Of a DNA stretch of 33,907 nt, positions 23,388 through 31,922 are shown in pieces. Every line of letters starts with the position of its first letter. Positions within the stretch are counted from its first letter, which is position 1. The notes beneath the pieces are model-generated. The model searched no databases. It saw nothing but the letters and a program-made list of their open reading frames with translations, and had not been told where the DNA came from. Source of the DNA: Oligoflexus sp. (GTDB lineage Bacteria; Bdellovibrionota_B; Oligoflexia; Oligoflexales; Oligoflexaceae); NCBI GenBank assembly GCA_014377445.1, contig JACMPP010000109.1, positions 1 through 33,907 of the forward strand, written 5' to 3'. The translations under genes were made by a program, and so were the position numbers.

Positions 23388-25148
23388 TTAGATTTTTTGT
23401 TCTTCTTTTGCTTTGGCTTTCGCGAAAGCATCGGCCAAGCCAGTTTTTGGTTCAGCTACTTGGCTGATGTATTGGCTAAGCTCAGCGCCTTGAAGTTGTT
23501 TCAAGAGTGCTTTGCGGGAAAGAGAGAACTTACGTTCCTCATGATCACTTGCAAGGATCATGAACTCGATCTCGTCGCCTTCTTTAACAACATCTTCGAC
23601 CTTAGCTACGTTTTCGTCAGCGAGTTCACTGATGTGAATCATGCCTTCGATACCGGGAGCTAGCTCAACAAATGCACCGAAATCAACGATCTTAGTGACT
23701 TTGCCTTTAGCCTTAGTGCCTGGGACGAGGTCGCGGGCAGCTTTGAGCCAAGGATCTTCACCGAGTTGTTTGATACCGAGTGAGAAGCGCTCATTCTCTG
23801 CATCGATCTGGAGGATCTTCGCTTCGAGTTCGTCGCCTTTTTTGAACAGGTCACCAGGGTGGTTGATGCGGTCTGTCCAAGAGATATCAGAGATGTGGAT
23901 CAAGCCGTCGATGCCGTCTTCGATACCAACAAAGATACCAAAGTCAGTGATGTTACGGATTTTGCCCTGAATAACATCGCCCTCTTGGTATTTCTCGCGA
24001 ACGATATCCCAAGGGTTAGGCTCAATTTGCTTCATGCCGAGGCTGATACGACGGTTTTCAGTGTCGATCGCGAGGATGACAACTTCAACTTCATCGCCAA
24101 CTTGTACGACTTTAGAAGGGTGTTTGATGCGTTTCGACCAAGACATTTCGCTGATGTGGATCAAGCCTTCAACGCCTTGTTCCATTTCAACGAAAGCGCC
24201 GTAATCGGTAAGGCTAACAACAGTACCTTTGACGCGTGCGTTGACTTGGTAGCGTTCGCCAACAGTCAACCATGGGTCATTTTGAAGTTGTTTGTAGCCC
24301 AAAGATACGCGCTGACGGCTTTCGTCGTAGCTGAGTACCTTGACTTCGATTTCTTGACCAACTTCGAACATTTGCGAAGGATGGTTGATGCGGCCCCAAG
24401 ACATATCGGTGATATGGAGGAGACCGTCGATGCCGCCAAGATCAATAAATGCACCGTAATCAGTGATATTTTTGACGATACCCTTGAGGACTGCGTTTTC
24501 TTTGAGGTGGGACAATGTTTCGCTACGAAGCTTCTCGCGGTCTTGCTCAAGCAATACGCGACGGCTAAGAACGATGTTTCCACGTTTCTTGTTGAACTTG
24601 ATGATTTTGAAGCTGAGCTTGTTGCCGATAAGCTTGTCAAGGTTGCGTACTGGACGCAAATCAACCTGGCTACCTGGCAAGAATGCTTTAACGCCGATAT
24701 CAACTGATAGTCCGCCTTTGACGCGTGCAATGACACGGCCTTCAACGATTTCAGACTTCTCGTATGCGTCAGAAATGCGGTCCCATGCGCGGAACATTTC
24801 TGCTCGCTCACGGCTAAGGACCATTTCGCCTTCATTGTCTTCGAACGAGTCGAGGTAAACTTCGACCATATCACCTTCGCTGACGCCGAAAGAGCCGTCT
24901 GCGAGATAGAATTCAGACTTTGGAATTTCGCCTTCAGACTTGTGACCGATGTCAACAATGACTGAGTCATCTGTGAAGCGAACAACGCGACCGCTAACGA
25001 TCGAGCCTTCTTTCACGGAAGCAGAACCCGCCTCATCTAATAAGTCGGCAAATTCTTGGCTTTGGCTTTTTTGGTGATCGAAATCAGTGTCTTCGTCTTC
25101 CCAACTGATTTTGCCGATACCTGCAAGCTTGGAATCTTGTAATTGCAT
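23388..25148 (-). CDS. rpsA: 30S ribosomal protein S1
   Basis: This 586-residue protein helps mRNAs bind the small ribosomal subunit. Six S1 RNA-binding domains lie at about 47-114, 132-198, 217-287, 303-373, 391-461 and 478-547. Domains 3 to 6 have the clear '[20 protein letters not shown]' pattern; domains 1 and 2 are divergent, as usual for the ribosome-binding part. I chose the ATG at 25148, preceded by AGGAG at 25160-25164 with an 11-base gap; the open frame extends further to 25286 but with no good site. The length is slightly above the usual 557-570. The gene is monocistronic between a hairpin-bearing leader and a 3' palindrome plus terminator. Confidence 0.96.
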   Translation of the reverse strand: MQLQDSKLAGIGKISWEDEDTDFDHQKSQSQEFADLLDEAGSASVKEGSIVSGRVVRFTDDSVIVDIGHKSEGEIPKSEFYLADGSFGVSEGDMVEVYLDSFEDNEGEMVLSRERAEMFRAWDRISDAYEKSEIVEGRVIARVKGGLSVDIGVKAFLPGSQVDLRPVRNLDKLIGNKLSFKIIKFNKKRGNIVLSRRVLLEQDREKLRSETLSHLKENAVLKGIVKNITDYGAFIDLGGIDGLLHITDMSWGRINHPSQMFEVGQEIEVKVLSYDESRQRVSLGYKQLQNDPWLTVGERYQVNARVKGTVVSLTDYGAFVEMEQGVEGLIHISEMSWSKRIKHPSKVVQVGDEVEVVILAIDTENRRISLGMKQIEPNPWDIVREKYQEGDVIQGKIRNITDFGIFVGIEDGIDGLIHISDISWTDRINHPGDLFKKGDELEAKILQIDAENERFSLGIKQLGEDPWLKAARDLVPGTKAKGKVTKIVDFGAFVELAPGIEGMIHISELADENVAKVEDVVKEGDEIEFMILASDHEERKFSLSRKALLKQLQGAELSQYISQVAEPKTGLADAFAKAKAKEEQKI

Positions 25149-25165
25149 GATTATGGTTAACTCCT

Positions 25166-25191
25166 GATATTGTCCGCCCATCGGACATATT
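25166..25191 (-). promoter_or_regulatory. Hairpin in the rpsA leader next to the ribosome binding site
   Basis: TGTCCG (25171-25176) and CGGACA (25182-25187) pair with a 5-base loop, and ATAT on both sides extends the stem with one bulged base. On the mRNA it ends about 7 bases upstream of the AGGAG of rpsA. S1 is known to control its own synthesis in E. coli through leader structures; a similar role here is inference. A TTGACT further upstream (about 25230) could be a -35 box, but no good -10 follows. Confidence 0.4.
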
Positions 25192-25307
25192 TTTCGCTTA
25201 GAGCTTGAATCGTTAACATGGAGGTCTACAAAAGTCAATGAAAGCGCGCTAAGATGTGGACTACTGTGGAGCCCGAGTTTTCTCACACGCCGAGACAGGA
25301 AAATAAG

Positions 25308-26366
25308 ATGAATTTTACGCAGATTCGCCGCTCTTTTTATGGAGCAAGCTTGCTCTCACTTTTGACCTATCTTGCCCCTGTCGGCCATGCCGCGGAAACA
25401 GCAACCCCAGTGGCAGAAAATCCTCCATGCAAGCCTGTGCAAGGTGCGACGCCCGACCTGAGTCGTGCCGAAACCTACAAGGGCCTTCCCTATCAAGCCG
25501 GAGAGGAAGTCCGCTACATTCTTAAATACGGCGCACTTAAGGTCCACGTCGGTTATGGCTACCTTCGCGTTCAAGCCCCTGTGAAACAACAGATCAAAAC
25601 TTTGATGGCTGACGGGAAAACCGTCGACGAAAACCGTTGGCACCGCGTTTATGCCGCCGAGGCCTATACCGGCGACTGGTACAAGTATATCTTCGCCGGA
25701 CACGATAGCCTCCAGTCCTTTACGAGGCCCTGGGATGGCGTGGTGAGCAAATTCTACATCAACCAAAACGAAGAAAAGCCTTTCGTCAGACGATTTAACG
25801 CTGAGAAATGGCTCGATTTCGATCACTCAACCTGTACTGTCAAACAAAAATTCGTCGATCACAAAAAGAATCAGGAAAAGCTGACGGAAAGTTACATCGA
25901 TCCGCTTTCGATCGATGCGATGGCCGCGGCCTACAAACTGCGGACCTTCGACTACAAATTAAACAAAACCGAACGTTTCCTCGTCTATACATCAGAGAAG
26001 AACTGGTGGCTTGAAGCGACCCCCACCGCAATCGAGGATATCTCTACGGCGATTGGAACGCACAAGGCTTTCAAACTGACAGTTAAGACATATCTTGGGA
26101 AAGAGCTTCAGCAGAAGGGCAATCTTTATGTATGGGTCGCCAGTGATCATCCGCAGCACCCTATCCTGAAGATCCAGGGTGAAGTGACCTTTGGTTCGAT
26201 CTACACCGAAATCGATCGTTTTACTCCGGGTGTCCCCTTGGACGGTTCACCTGCGGCAGCACCGGTGCCGGTTGGAGCGCCCGAAACGCCACCGGCTCCT
26301 GCGGCAGTGGTACCTGCCGAGAAGCCGGCGGCTAAAGCCAAGCCTGAAAAGGCTCATAAAAAGTAA
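25308..26366 (+). CDS. DUF3108-type exported protein
   Basis: This 352-residue protein is taken from the ATG at 25308, which follows ACAGGAAAATAAG; the longer frame from 25254 lacks a good site. The signal peptide has a basic start ([10 protein letters not shown]), a hydrophobic core ([12 protein letters not shown]) and a cleavage site near GHAAE. The mature part begins the DUF3108 pattern: [23 protein letters not shown], with later [26 protein letters not shown] and [18 protein letters not shown]. These are periplasmic beta-rich proteins of unknown function. The last 45 residues are Pro/Ala/Lys-rich. It diverges from rpsA, and its stop codon abuts the stop of the convergent J-protein gene with no base between. 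Confidence 0.82.
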   Translation: MNFTQIRRSFYGASLLSLLTYLAPVGHAAETATPVAENPPCKPVQGATPDLSRAETYKGLPYQAGEEVRYILKYGALKVHVGYGYLRVQAPVKQQIKTLMADGKTVDENRWHRVYAAEAYTGDWYKYIFAGHDSLQSFTRPWDGVVSKFYINQNEEKPFVRRFNAEKWLDFDHSTCTVKQKFVDHKKNQEKLTESYIDPLSIDAMAAAYKLRTFDYKLNKTERFLVYTSEKNWWLEATPTAIEDISTAIGTHKAFKLTVKTYLGKELQQKGNLYVWVASDHPQHPILKIQGEVTFGSIYTEIDRFTPGVPLDGSPAAAPVPVGAPETPPAPAAVVPAEKPAAKAKPEKAHKK

Positions 26367-27266
26367 TCATAGGCCTGCTTCCTGCATGGCCTCAATAGCG
26401 TTCTTCTGAGCGCTGTTGAGGTCTTTTATTACGTCCAGATCGACGACAGCATAGAGATCGCCGGCTCCACCGCCCGCAGTGGGGAAGCCCAGGCCTTTCA
26501 AACGGACCTTGGTTCCAGCCTTAACGCCGGCCGGAATCTTTATCTTCTTCTCGCCTTCAGGCGTATTCACGCCCTTGCTGGCGCCCAGAAACGCTTCGGA
26601 AACCTTCAGGCTCAAAGTCACTTCAATATTGTCGTCAATCCGCTTGAAATCAGGGTGATCGAGCACAGTCACAACGATAAAAAGATCGCCTGGCTGGCCG
26701 CCGCTGCGGGAAGGGGCGCCCCGGCCTGCGATACGAAGTTTAGCCCCAGCTTTAATGCCTTTGGGGATCTTGACCGTCATCTCACGCGTGGTGCCGTCGG
26801 TGAGTTTGAAGGAAATGGGTTTTTCCACGCCCCTGTAGGCATCGAGGAAGCCGATATTCACCGGAAACTCAACGTCCTGACCTTTCGCCGGACCCTGTTG
26901 AGCAAAGCCTGGTGCTCCGGGTCGGCGTCCACCACCCTGGCCACCGAAAAAGCTCGAGAAAAAGCTGTTCTGCCCGCCAAGGCCCATCTCGTCGAAGATC
27001 GATGAGAAGTCAGTGCCGCGGAAGATATCTTCCGAGCTATATTGCTGATGGAAACGCGAATCACCCACCGTATCGTATTGTCTTTTCTTATCGGCATCCG
27101 ATAGCACGGCGTAGGCTTCATTGATCTTCTTGAATTTTTCTTCCGCCGATTTATCGTCAGGATTACGGTCGGGGTGGTACTGCATAGCCAATTTGCGATA
27201 GGCTTTTTTGATTTCAGCCTCGTTAGCCGTCTTGGCTACACCAAGTAAATCGTAATAGTTTTCCAC
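26367..27266 (-). CDS. cbpA: CbpA-type (class II) J-domain co-chaperone
   Basis: This 299-residue DnaJ-like protein stimulates DnaK and binds unfolded clients. The J domain (1-68) has HPD at 31-33; a Gly/Phe-rich linker (about 95-125) follows, then a two-part C-terminal client-binding domain (about 128-295; [57 protein letters not shown]). There is no CxxCxGxG zinc finger, so it is CbpA/DnaJ class II, not DnaJ proper. The start codon is GTG, with AGGGG 7 bases upstream. There is no chaperone partner gene beside it. CbpA in E. coli also binds curved DNA; that cannot be judged from sequence. Confidence 0.9.
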   Translation of the reverse strand: MENYYDLLGVAKTANEAEIKKAYRKLAMQYHPDRNPDDKSAEEKFKKINEAYAVLSDADKKRQYDTVGDSRFHQQYSSEDIFRGTDFSSIFDEMGLGGQNSFFSSFFGGQGGGRRPGAPGFAQQGPAKGQDVEFPVNIGFLDAYRGVEKPISFKLTDGTTREMTVKIPKGIKAGAKLRIAGRGAPSRSGGQPGDLFIVVTVLDHPDFKRIDDNIEVTLSLKVSEAFLGASKGVNTPEGEKKIKIPAGVKAGTKVRLKGLGFPTAGGGAGDLYAVVDLDVIKDLNSAQKNAIEAMQEAGL

Positions 27267-27441
27267 GGTTAAACCCCTATGCTAACCTAAGTCCTTCAAC
27301 TCCTTAGTCAATATGTGTTCGAAGCATACAAAGTCAAGCCTCGAACCACGAGAAGACATGATACAATCGAAGCATTTCCAAAACCCTTTGATTAAGCCGA
27401 CACGGGCCTATCTCCTAACGATTTGCCGCTATTGAGGACCT

Positions 27442-27912
27442 ATGGGGCACAAAGCTCGCATGTTATTTTTGATCTCGAGTGTGAGTCTCGTAGGGATAAT
27501 GCTGATGTATGTGGCCTATCATCAGCTCTACCAAAGGGGTTTGCAGGCCGAAGCCAAACTCATGATCAGCTATGTGCATACTCTCGAGAGGGTCTATAAA
27601 TTAGAAAACAAAACCTTTGTTTTCTGGGACGAGCCCTACGGGGCCTCCTTGCAAGGCCAAGATAATTGCGCGCAGCCCGATGCGGCCGCGGAAGTCGGAT
27701 TCATCATTGCCGGATGCCATCGCGACAAAGCCCCTCTTCCCCGCTACGCCTATCGCATCGTCAAAGAACCTGTCGGCGACCATTACATGGTCGAGGCCAG
27801 TTCGGGAAGTGACAGCCATGGCCGAAGCTTCGTCTGCTTTCAACCTGACCAACAAGACGTTTGGCAAAGTTCTCAAAACCTGGAATTTAATCAAATTGAA
27901 TCGTGCTGGTAG
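27442..27912 (+). CDS. Membrane-anchored pilin-like protein
   Basis: This 156-residue protein has one N-terminal membrane helix (about 7-28), then a helix resembling the alpha-1 C-terminal half of type IV pilins: QAEAKLMISYVHTLERVYKL followed by ENKTFVFW, matching 'A...L..I...E..Y...N.TY'. The prepilin motif GFTLxE and its cleavage site are absent, so it would remain anchored. Four cysteines (76, 92, 132, 155) could form two disulphides, the last near the C-terminus (QIESCW), as in many pilins. GAGG lies 5 bases before the ATG. It is followed by the membrane kinase gene 95 bases on, possibly in one transcript. A pilin-like fold is inferred; no assembly genes are in view. Confidence 0.6.
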   Translation: MGHKARMLFLISSVSLVGIMLMYVAYHQLYQRGLQAEAKLMISYVHTLERVYKLENKTFVFWDEPYGASLQGQDNCAQPDAAAEVGFIIAGCHRDKAPLPRYAYRIVKEPVGDHYMVEASSGSDSHGRSFVCFQPDQQDVWQSSQNLEFNQIESCW

Positions 27913-28007
27913 CATTCCTTACCATCTTGCTATGATTAAGCTTTTCTCAATAAATCAGCGCCTTAAGCCGAATCCTCTATCGACGGTTCCCTTTAAGCTT
28001 GGCGTGT

Positions 28008-30623
28008 ATGACAGAGAAGTTCCAAACAGTCCGTTCACCATCCAGTCTCAAATTCCTCAGTGGAGTTTTGGGTGCGAACAGCGTGTTGGCGGCTTTCTGG
28101 ATCTCCATATCAAACAGCTGGCTCATCCAAGGGCTTGGTCTGCTCATCAGCTTTGTCATGCTGGTCGTCGTTTCCAAAAACATCTGGGAATATAAGCTTT
28201 CCCTCTATCAGCCCAAGGTCGATCTCCCCGATGTTCCCAGCTTCTCCAATGAAGATCTCCAGAAGTTCGTCGTCGAGCAGTTGCAGTTTGCTGTGATCTC
28301 GGTCGGCCCCGAACTCGAATATCGCCTTGAAACCAAGACTGTTCCAGCGTCCATGGGAAGTTGGCGAATGTGGGAACGCAAGGAATTGGGCGAACTCTTC
28401 CGCTCTGTGACGAGTCTTTCCAGCAAAGATATCGATCTCCTGAAATTTCAACTTCGACTCGCCTTCGGCATGGATCATATCCAATGGCAGGTGACAGCAC
28501 TGGGACTGCCGCGTGAGGCTCAACTCAAGGTTGCGCACGGACACTTCGTTCGTCTGTCCTATGTTCCTGAATTTGAAAATGGTCTTCTGCAGAACGTTCG
28601 CATGGTCATGCAGGATATTTCCGAGATCAAACAAAGGGAAGAGCAGGCCAACGCCCAGCGCAAAGAGATGGAGAAATTCTTTGCCCTTCTCCAGGTCTCC
28701 GATTCTCTCTTCGAACTCTTTATGGGGGAAACCCGCAGGTTGTTCGAAGACATTCGAAACGATCTCAAACTTCTTAAACACTCGACGGCCGAAGCGGCTC
28801 GCGAGCATGCTTCACGGCTCTTCCGGGCGGTCCATACTATCAAGGCCAATGCCCGCCTTTTCAAACTCGACAGTATTCAGGACGTGGCTCACCATGTTGA
28901 GACCTATCTCGATGAACTTCGCCAGGGCAAGATCAAGATCAATCCCAACACTCTCCAGGAATTGACGCTCCGCATGCAGTCGATCAGTGAAGAAGTGTAT
29001 TCCTATGCAAGCTTGCGCAAGGAAATTCTCAACACCACCGACCGCAATTCAGGCATCAACCTCCGTTACCGTGTGCAGTGGGTTCGCTCACTCATGAGCC
29101 AGTTCGCAACTCTCATCAGCGATCCCGTGATTGAGAAAGAGCCATTGGCTCTGATTCAGAAAGAATTCAGCCGGGCCATGTCGAGCTTTGATCGCACTTC
29201 GCTCCGAGACTATATTCGTGGTTATGAAGCGATGCTGAAGGAAATAGGCTCGGAACTCGGCAAGGAAGTTGTTCTCCTCACCGAGATCGAATTCCATCAC
29301 TTTGATTCTCTAATCCTCACCCGGGTTAACGACATTCTTCTCCATTGTATGCGCAACGCGATCGATCACGGAATTGAATCTCCGGACGAGCGGGAAGCTT
29401 TGGGCAAACCCCGCAAGGGCACGATCACCATTGCCACGCATGAACGCAACGGTATGGTCGAAGTCAGTCTCAAGGATGACGGGCGCGGTATCGATGTGGA
29501 GAAGGTCCGTAATCGTGCGGTGGAACTGGGTATTCTCAAAGCCGATCAAGCGCGCACGATGAGCGATGAAGATATCGTGCCTCTGCTCTTCAACGTCGGG
29601 ATTTCGACAGCGACGACCGTTACGGAAATCTCGGGCCGCGGTCTGGGTATGGATGTGGTGCGGGACGCAATTTATAGTATGAACGGTCAATTGAAGCTGG
29701 CTTTTGAAAAGAACCAGTCGACGACTGTTTCCTTTCTGCTTCCGACTTCCAGCGAAGATTACATGGCGCCCCTTGCGATCCATGATATCCGTGATTTGAT
29801 CGAAGAGGTTCTTCGTGAATACAAAAAAGAGTCGGGTCTCTCCGTCGTCTTCGAAGCTGGGCTTCTGGGACAGACGACAGTCTTCGCGGACAAAGCCGTT
29901 CTCTATGAAGTTATGCTTTTAAGCTTTAAAGAGATGGGTCCTCGTTTGAAGTCGGGACGTTCTGTTCAGGTTTCCCTGGAAGAGCATCTGGGCAAACGTA
30001 AAGTCGACAGCTTTGTGTTCTATCGGCTTAAAATCGGCGATCCAAGCGAAAGCCGCGGCGATGAAGAGCGTGAAAAACCCTTTGATCGTGCGACGGAACT
30101 CGTGCGCAAAAGCGGTGGATCTCTCTACATTCGAAATCGTTCGGCGATTGAAATCAACATTCCGTCGAATATCCCTGTGCCCTTTGCCGATTATACTTTC
30201 AAAGTTCTGATCTTCTCGTCCAAAGCCAATGGCTACGATCATCAGGTCGATCACTTCTTCAAGATGGTCATGGGCGGCTGGCATTATAAAGTCTATTCCA
30301 TCACGGACCCGGTGAATCTCCCGCCGGAACTCCACTCGGCGGCCTGTCTTGTTCTTCTCGACAGTCAGTATATCCAGACCTATGTCCAGGCTCGTACCGA
30401 CAAAGAGCGCTCGCGCGACGGCATCATCTTGTTCTCACAGGAAGAACTCGACATCGATACCCTCAACGAAACGGGAATCATGCCCGAGAACCTGCTTTTT
30501 GCACCTCCATCCTTCGATGAGAAACATCTGCATCGTTGCCTGGTTTCGATCATCTTCCGCCGCTTCCTTAAGGAGATGGTGAGAGAAAAGAACGAAGCCC
30601 AGGATATTCGCATCGCCTCCTAG
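28008..30623 (+). CDS. Membrane-anchored CheA-like histidine kinase with degenerate C-terminal domains
   Basis: This 871-residue protein is taken from the ATG at 28008 (the open frame starts with a TTG at 27999). Two adjacent N-terminal membrane helices (about 16-33 and 38-56) are followed by a PAS-like region ending QDISEIKQREEQ (about 85-212), a coiled coil, and an Hpt domain with His276 (RAVHTIKANARLF, with Ala-Asn where Gly is usual). A long dimerisation/helical region leads to a CheA-type ATPase with Asn450 (HCMRNAIDHGIE), KDDGRG near 489-494 and GRGLGM at 543-548. After it come a second ATPase-like fold without nucleotide motifs (about 590-720) and a receiver-like domain (about 728-850). 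The latter has no acidic pair and no conserved Lys (LLFAPPSF). There is no CheW domain, so it probably does not join a standard array. Targets are unknown. Confidence 0.85.
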   Translation: MTEKFQTVRSPSSLKFLSGVLGANSVLAAFWISISNSWLIQGLGLLISFVMLVVVSKNIWEYKLSLYQPKVDLPDVPSFSNEDLQKFVVEQLQFAVISVGPELEYRLETKTVPASMGSWRMWERKELGELFRSVTSLSSKDIDLLKFQLRLAFGMDHIQWQVTALGLPREAQLKVAHGHFVRLSYVPEFENGLLQNVRMVMQDISEIKQREEQANAQRKEMEKFFALLQVSDSLFELFMGETRRLFEDIRNDLKLLKHSTAEAAREHASRLFRAVHTIKANARLFKLDSIQDVAHHVETYLDELRQGKIKINPNTLQELTLRMQSISEEVYSYASLRKEILNTTDRNSGINLRYRVQWVRSLMSQFATLISDPVIEKEPLALIQKEFSRAMSSFDRTSLRDYIRGYEAMLKEIGSELGKEVVLLTEIEFHHFDSLILTRVNDILLHCMRNAIDHGIESPDEREALGKPRKGTITIATHERNGMVEVSLKDDGRGIDVEKVRNRAVELGILKADQARTMSDEDIVPLLFNVGISTATTVTEISGRGLGMDVVRDAIYSMNGQLKLAFEKNQSTTVSFLLPTSSEDYMAPLAIHDIRDLIEEVLREYKKESGLSVVFEAGLLGQTTVFADKAVLYEVMLLSFKEMGPRLKSGRSVQVSLEEHLGKRKVDSFVFYRLKIGDPSESRGDEEREKPFDRATELVRKSGGSLYIRNRSAIEINIPSNIPVPFADYTFKVLIFSSKANGYDHQVDHFFKMVMGGWHYKVYSITDPVNLPPELHSAACLVLLDSQYIQTYVQARTDKERSRDGIILFSQEELDIDTLNETGIMPENLLFAPPSFDEKHLHRCLVSIIFRRFLKEMVREKNEAQDIRIAS

Positions 30624-30728
30624 TCATATCGGCGTAAAATTCTGCAAGTCCGTTTGACACCAAGACAGCTGAAGCGTAAGCAAGTAAGGCAAGCGCATAA
30701 GCTTCCTTCTATGTCATTTGGGGTTAAC

Positions 30729-31775
30729 ATGGCAGTTTACAACCGCAGTGTCCGCACCTGGCTTCTCCTCACGACTTTTACTATTCTTATTATGATCGGT
30801 GTCGGTGGTCTGACTCGCCTGACGCGATCTGGGCTTTCTATCGTGGAATGGAAACCAGTCGCTGGTGCATTGCCGCCCATGAATCACGAGCAGTGGGAAG
30901 CTGAGTTTGCGAAGTACAAACAGTTTCCCGAGTATCAAACGGTCAATCCGAATATGCAGCTCCATGAGTTCAAGTTTATCTACGTTTGGGAATATTCGCA
31001 TCGTTTGCTCGGACGATTGATCGGTCTGATCTTTGCCATCCCGTTGATCTACTTCGCGGTCCGGAGGCGTATCAAAGGTACCCTGGCTCGTAAGTTGACC
31101 TTCGCACTCTGCCTCGGTGGTCTGCAGGGTTTTATCGGCTGGTATATGGTGAAGTCAGGTCTGGTCGATATGCCTCGCGTTTCGCACTATCGTCTGGCGA
31201 CTCACCTTGGGCTCGCTATGTTCCTCATGGTCTTCCTCTACTGGATCGCGCAGGATGTGCGTTTTCCAGTCCGAAAATCCCGTTTGGAGGCGCGGCCTAA
31301 GCTTCTGCCCTACACGATCGCATTCCTGGCTCTCGTCACTTTGCAGATATTCTACGGCGCTCTTACCGCGGGACTTCATGCTGGACACATGTACAATACT
31401 TTTCCCCTGATGAATGGGCAGCTCATTCCAGCGGGTATGGGCCAACTCACAGAGGGGATCAATATCTTTGATAATCCTGTGACCGTTCAATTTATTCATC
31501 GCTGTCTGGGATGGACCGTGTTCTTCGCGGCTCTCGCTCTGGCCTATGCAGGCATCAGTTTTGCCATAACCAAACGTCAGAGAGTGGCGCTTCAGGTGAT
31601 CGGTGGACTGGCCCTCGTTCAGTTCTGCCTTGGCGTTTTAGCGCTCCTGCATGCTGTCCCCGTGGCTTTGGGATCAGCGCATCAGATCGGAGCCAGCCTG
31701 CTCCTCCTCGCTACAGTGCATGCTGTGCATTTGTTCCGTGAAGCTCCGGTTCAGCTCTTCGCTGTGAGAAACTGA
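30729..31775 (+). CDS. ctaA: Haem A synthase (CtaA/COX15)
   Basis: This 348-residue polytopic membrane protein oxidises haem O to haem A for cytochrome c oxidase. I prefer the ATG at 30729 because TTGGGG lies 5 bases upstream. About eight membrane helices are visible. The four haem-ligand histidines fall in the expected contexts: His91 (WEYSHRLLGR), His159 (LATHLGLAM), His257 (FIHRCLGW) and His318 (GSAHQIGASL). The N-terminal GGLTRLTRSGLSIVEWKP and HEFKFIYVWEYSHR motifs match the COX15 type of alpha-proteobacteria and mitochondria more than the shorter Bacillus type; the Cys pair of Bacillus CtaA is absent. No other oxidase assembly gene is in view. It follows the kinase gene by 105 bases and has its own terminator. 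Confidence 0.94.
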   Translation: MAVYNRSVRTWLLLTTFTILIMIGVGGLTRLTRSGLSIVEWKPVAGALPPMNHEQWEAEFAKYKQFPEYQTVNPNMQLHEFKFIYVWEYSHRLLGRLIGLIFAIPLIYFAVRRRIKGTLARKLTFALCLGGLQGFIGWYMVKSGLVDMPRVSHYRLATHLGLAMFLMVFLYWIAQDVRFPVRKSRLEARPKLLPYTIAFLALVTLQIFYGALTAGLHAGHMYNTFPLMNGQLIPAGMGQLTEGINIFDNPVTVQFIHRCLGWTVFFAALALAYAGISFAITKRQRVALQVIGGLALVQFCLGVLALLHAVPVALGSAHQIGASLLLLATVHAVHLFREAPVQLFAVRN

Positions 31776-31823
31776 TTTCCACTTGCCCGTTCGCTTCAAC
31801 CTTTTCGATGAAACGAAAGCGGC

Positions 31824-31853
31824 GCCGATCTTGCTAGGATTGGCTCTTTTTTT
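31824..31853 (+). terminator. Rho-independent terminator after ctaA
   Basis: GCCGATC (31824-31830) pairs with GATTGGC (31838-31844), one pair being G-U, over a 7-base loop, and TCTTTTTTT follows at 31845-31853. It lies 48 bases past the ctaA stop and before the convergent permease gene. Confidence 0.75.
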
Positions 31854-31922
31854 GGTTTATTCTAGGAATTGCCCTAAAAAGTTGCTCAGTTCCTGTTTAA
31901 TTTGAGGCGTGGCCCTTAGATT

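Noticed and set aside
23859..24707. 282-residue plus-strand open frame inside rpsA
   Set aside because: It is the complement of the S1 repeats, and its apparent periodicity only mirrors the repeated S1 domains.
28110..28808. 232-residue minus-strand frame opposite the membrane kinase
   Set aside because: It is a shadow of the kinase PAS/Hpt coding frame, with no start signal.
30654..30690. TTGACA at 30654 as the -35 of a ctaA promoter
   Set aside because: At 17 bases downstream the sequence is TAAGCA, a poor -10, so no promoter is called.
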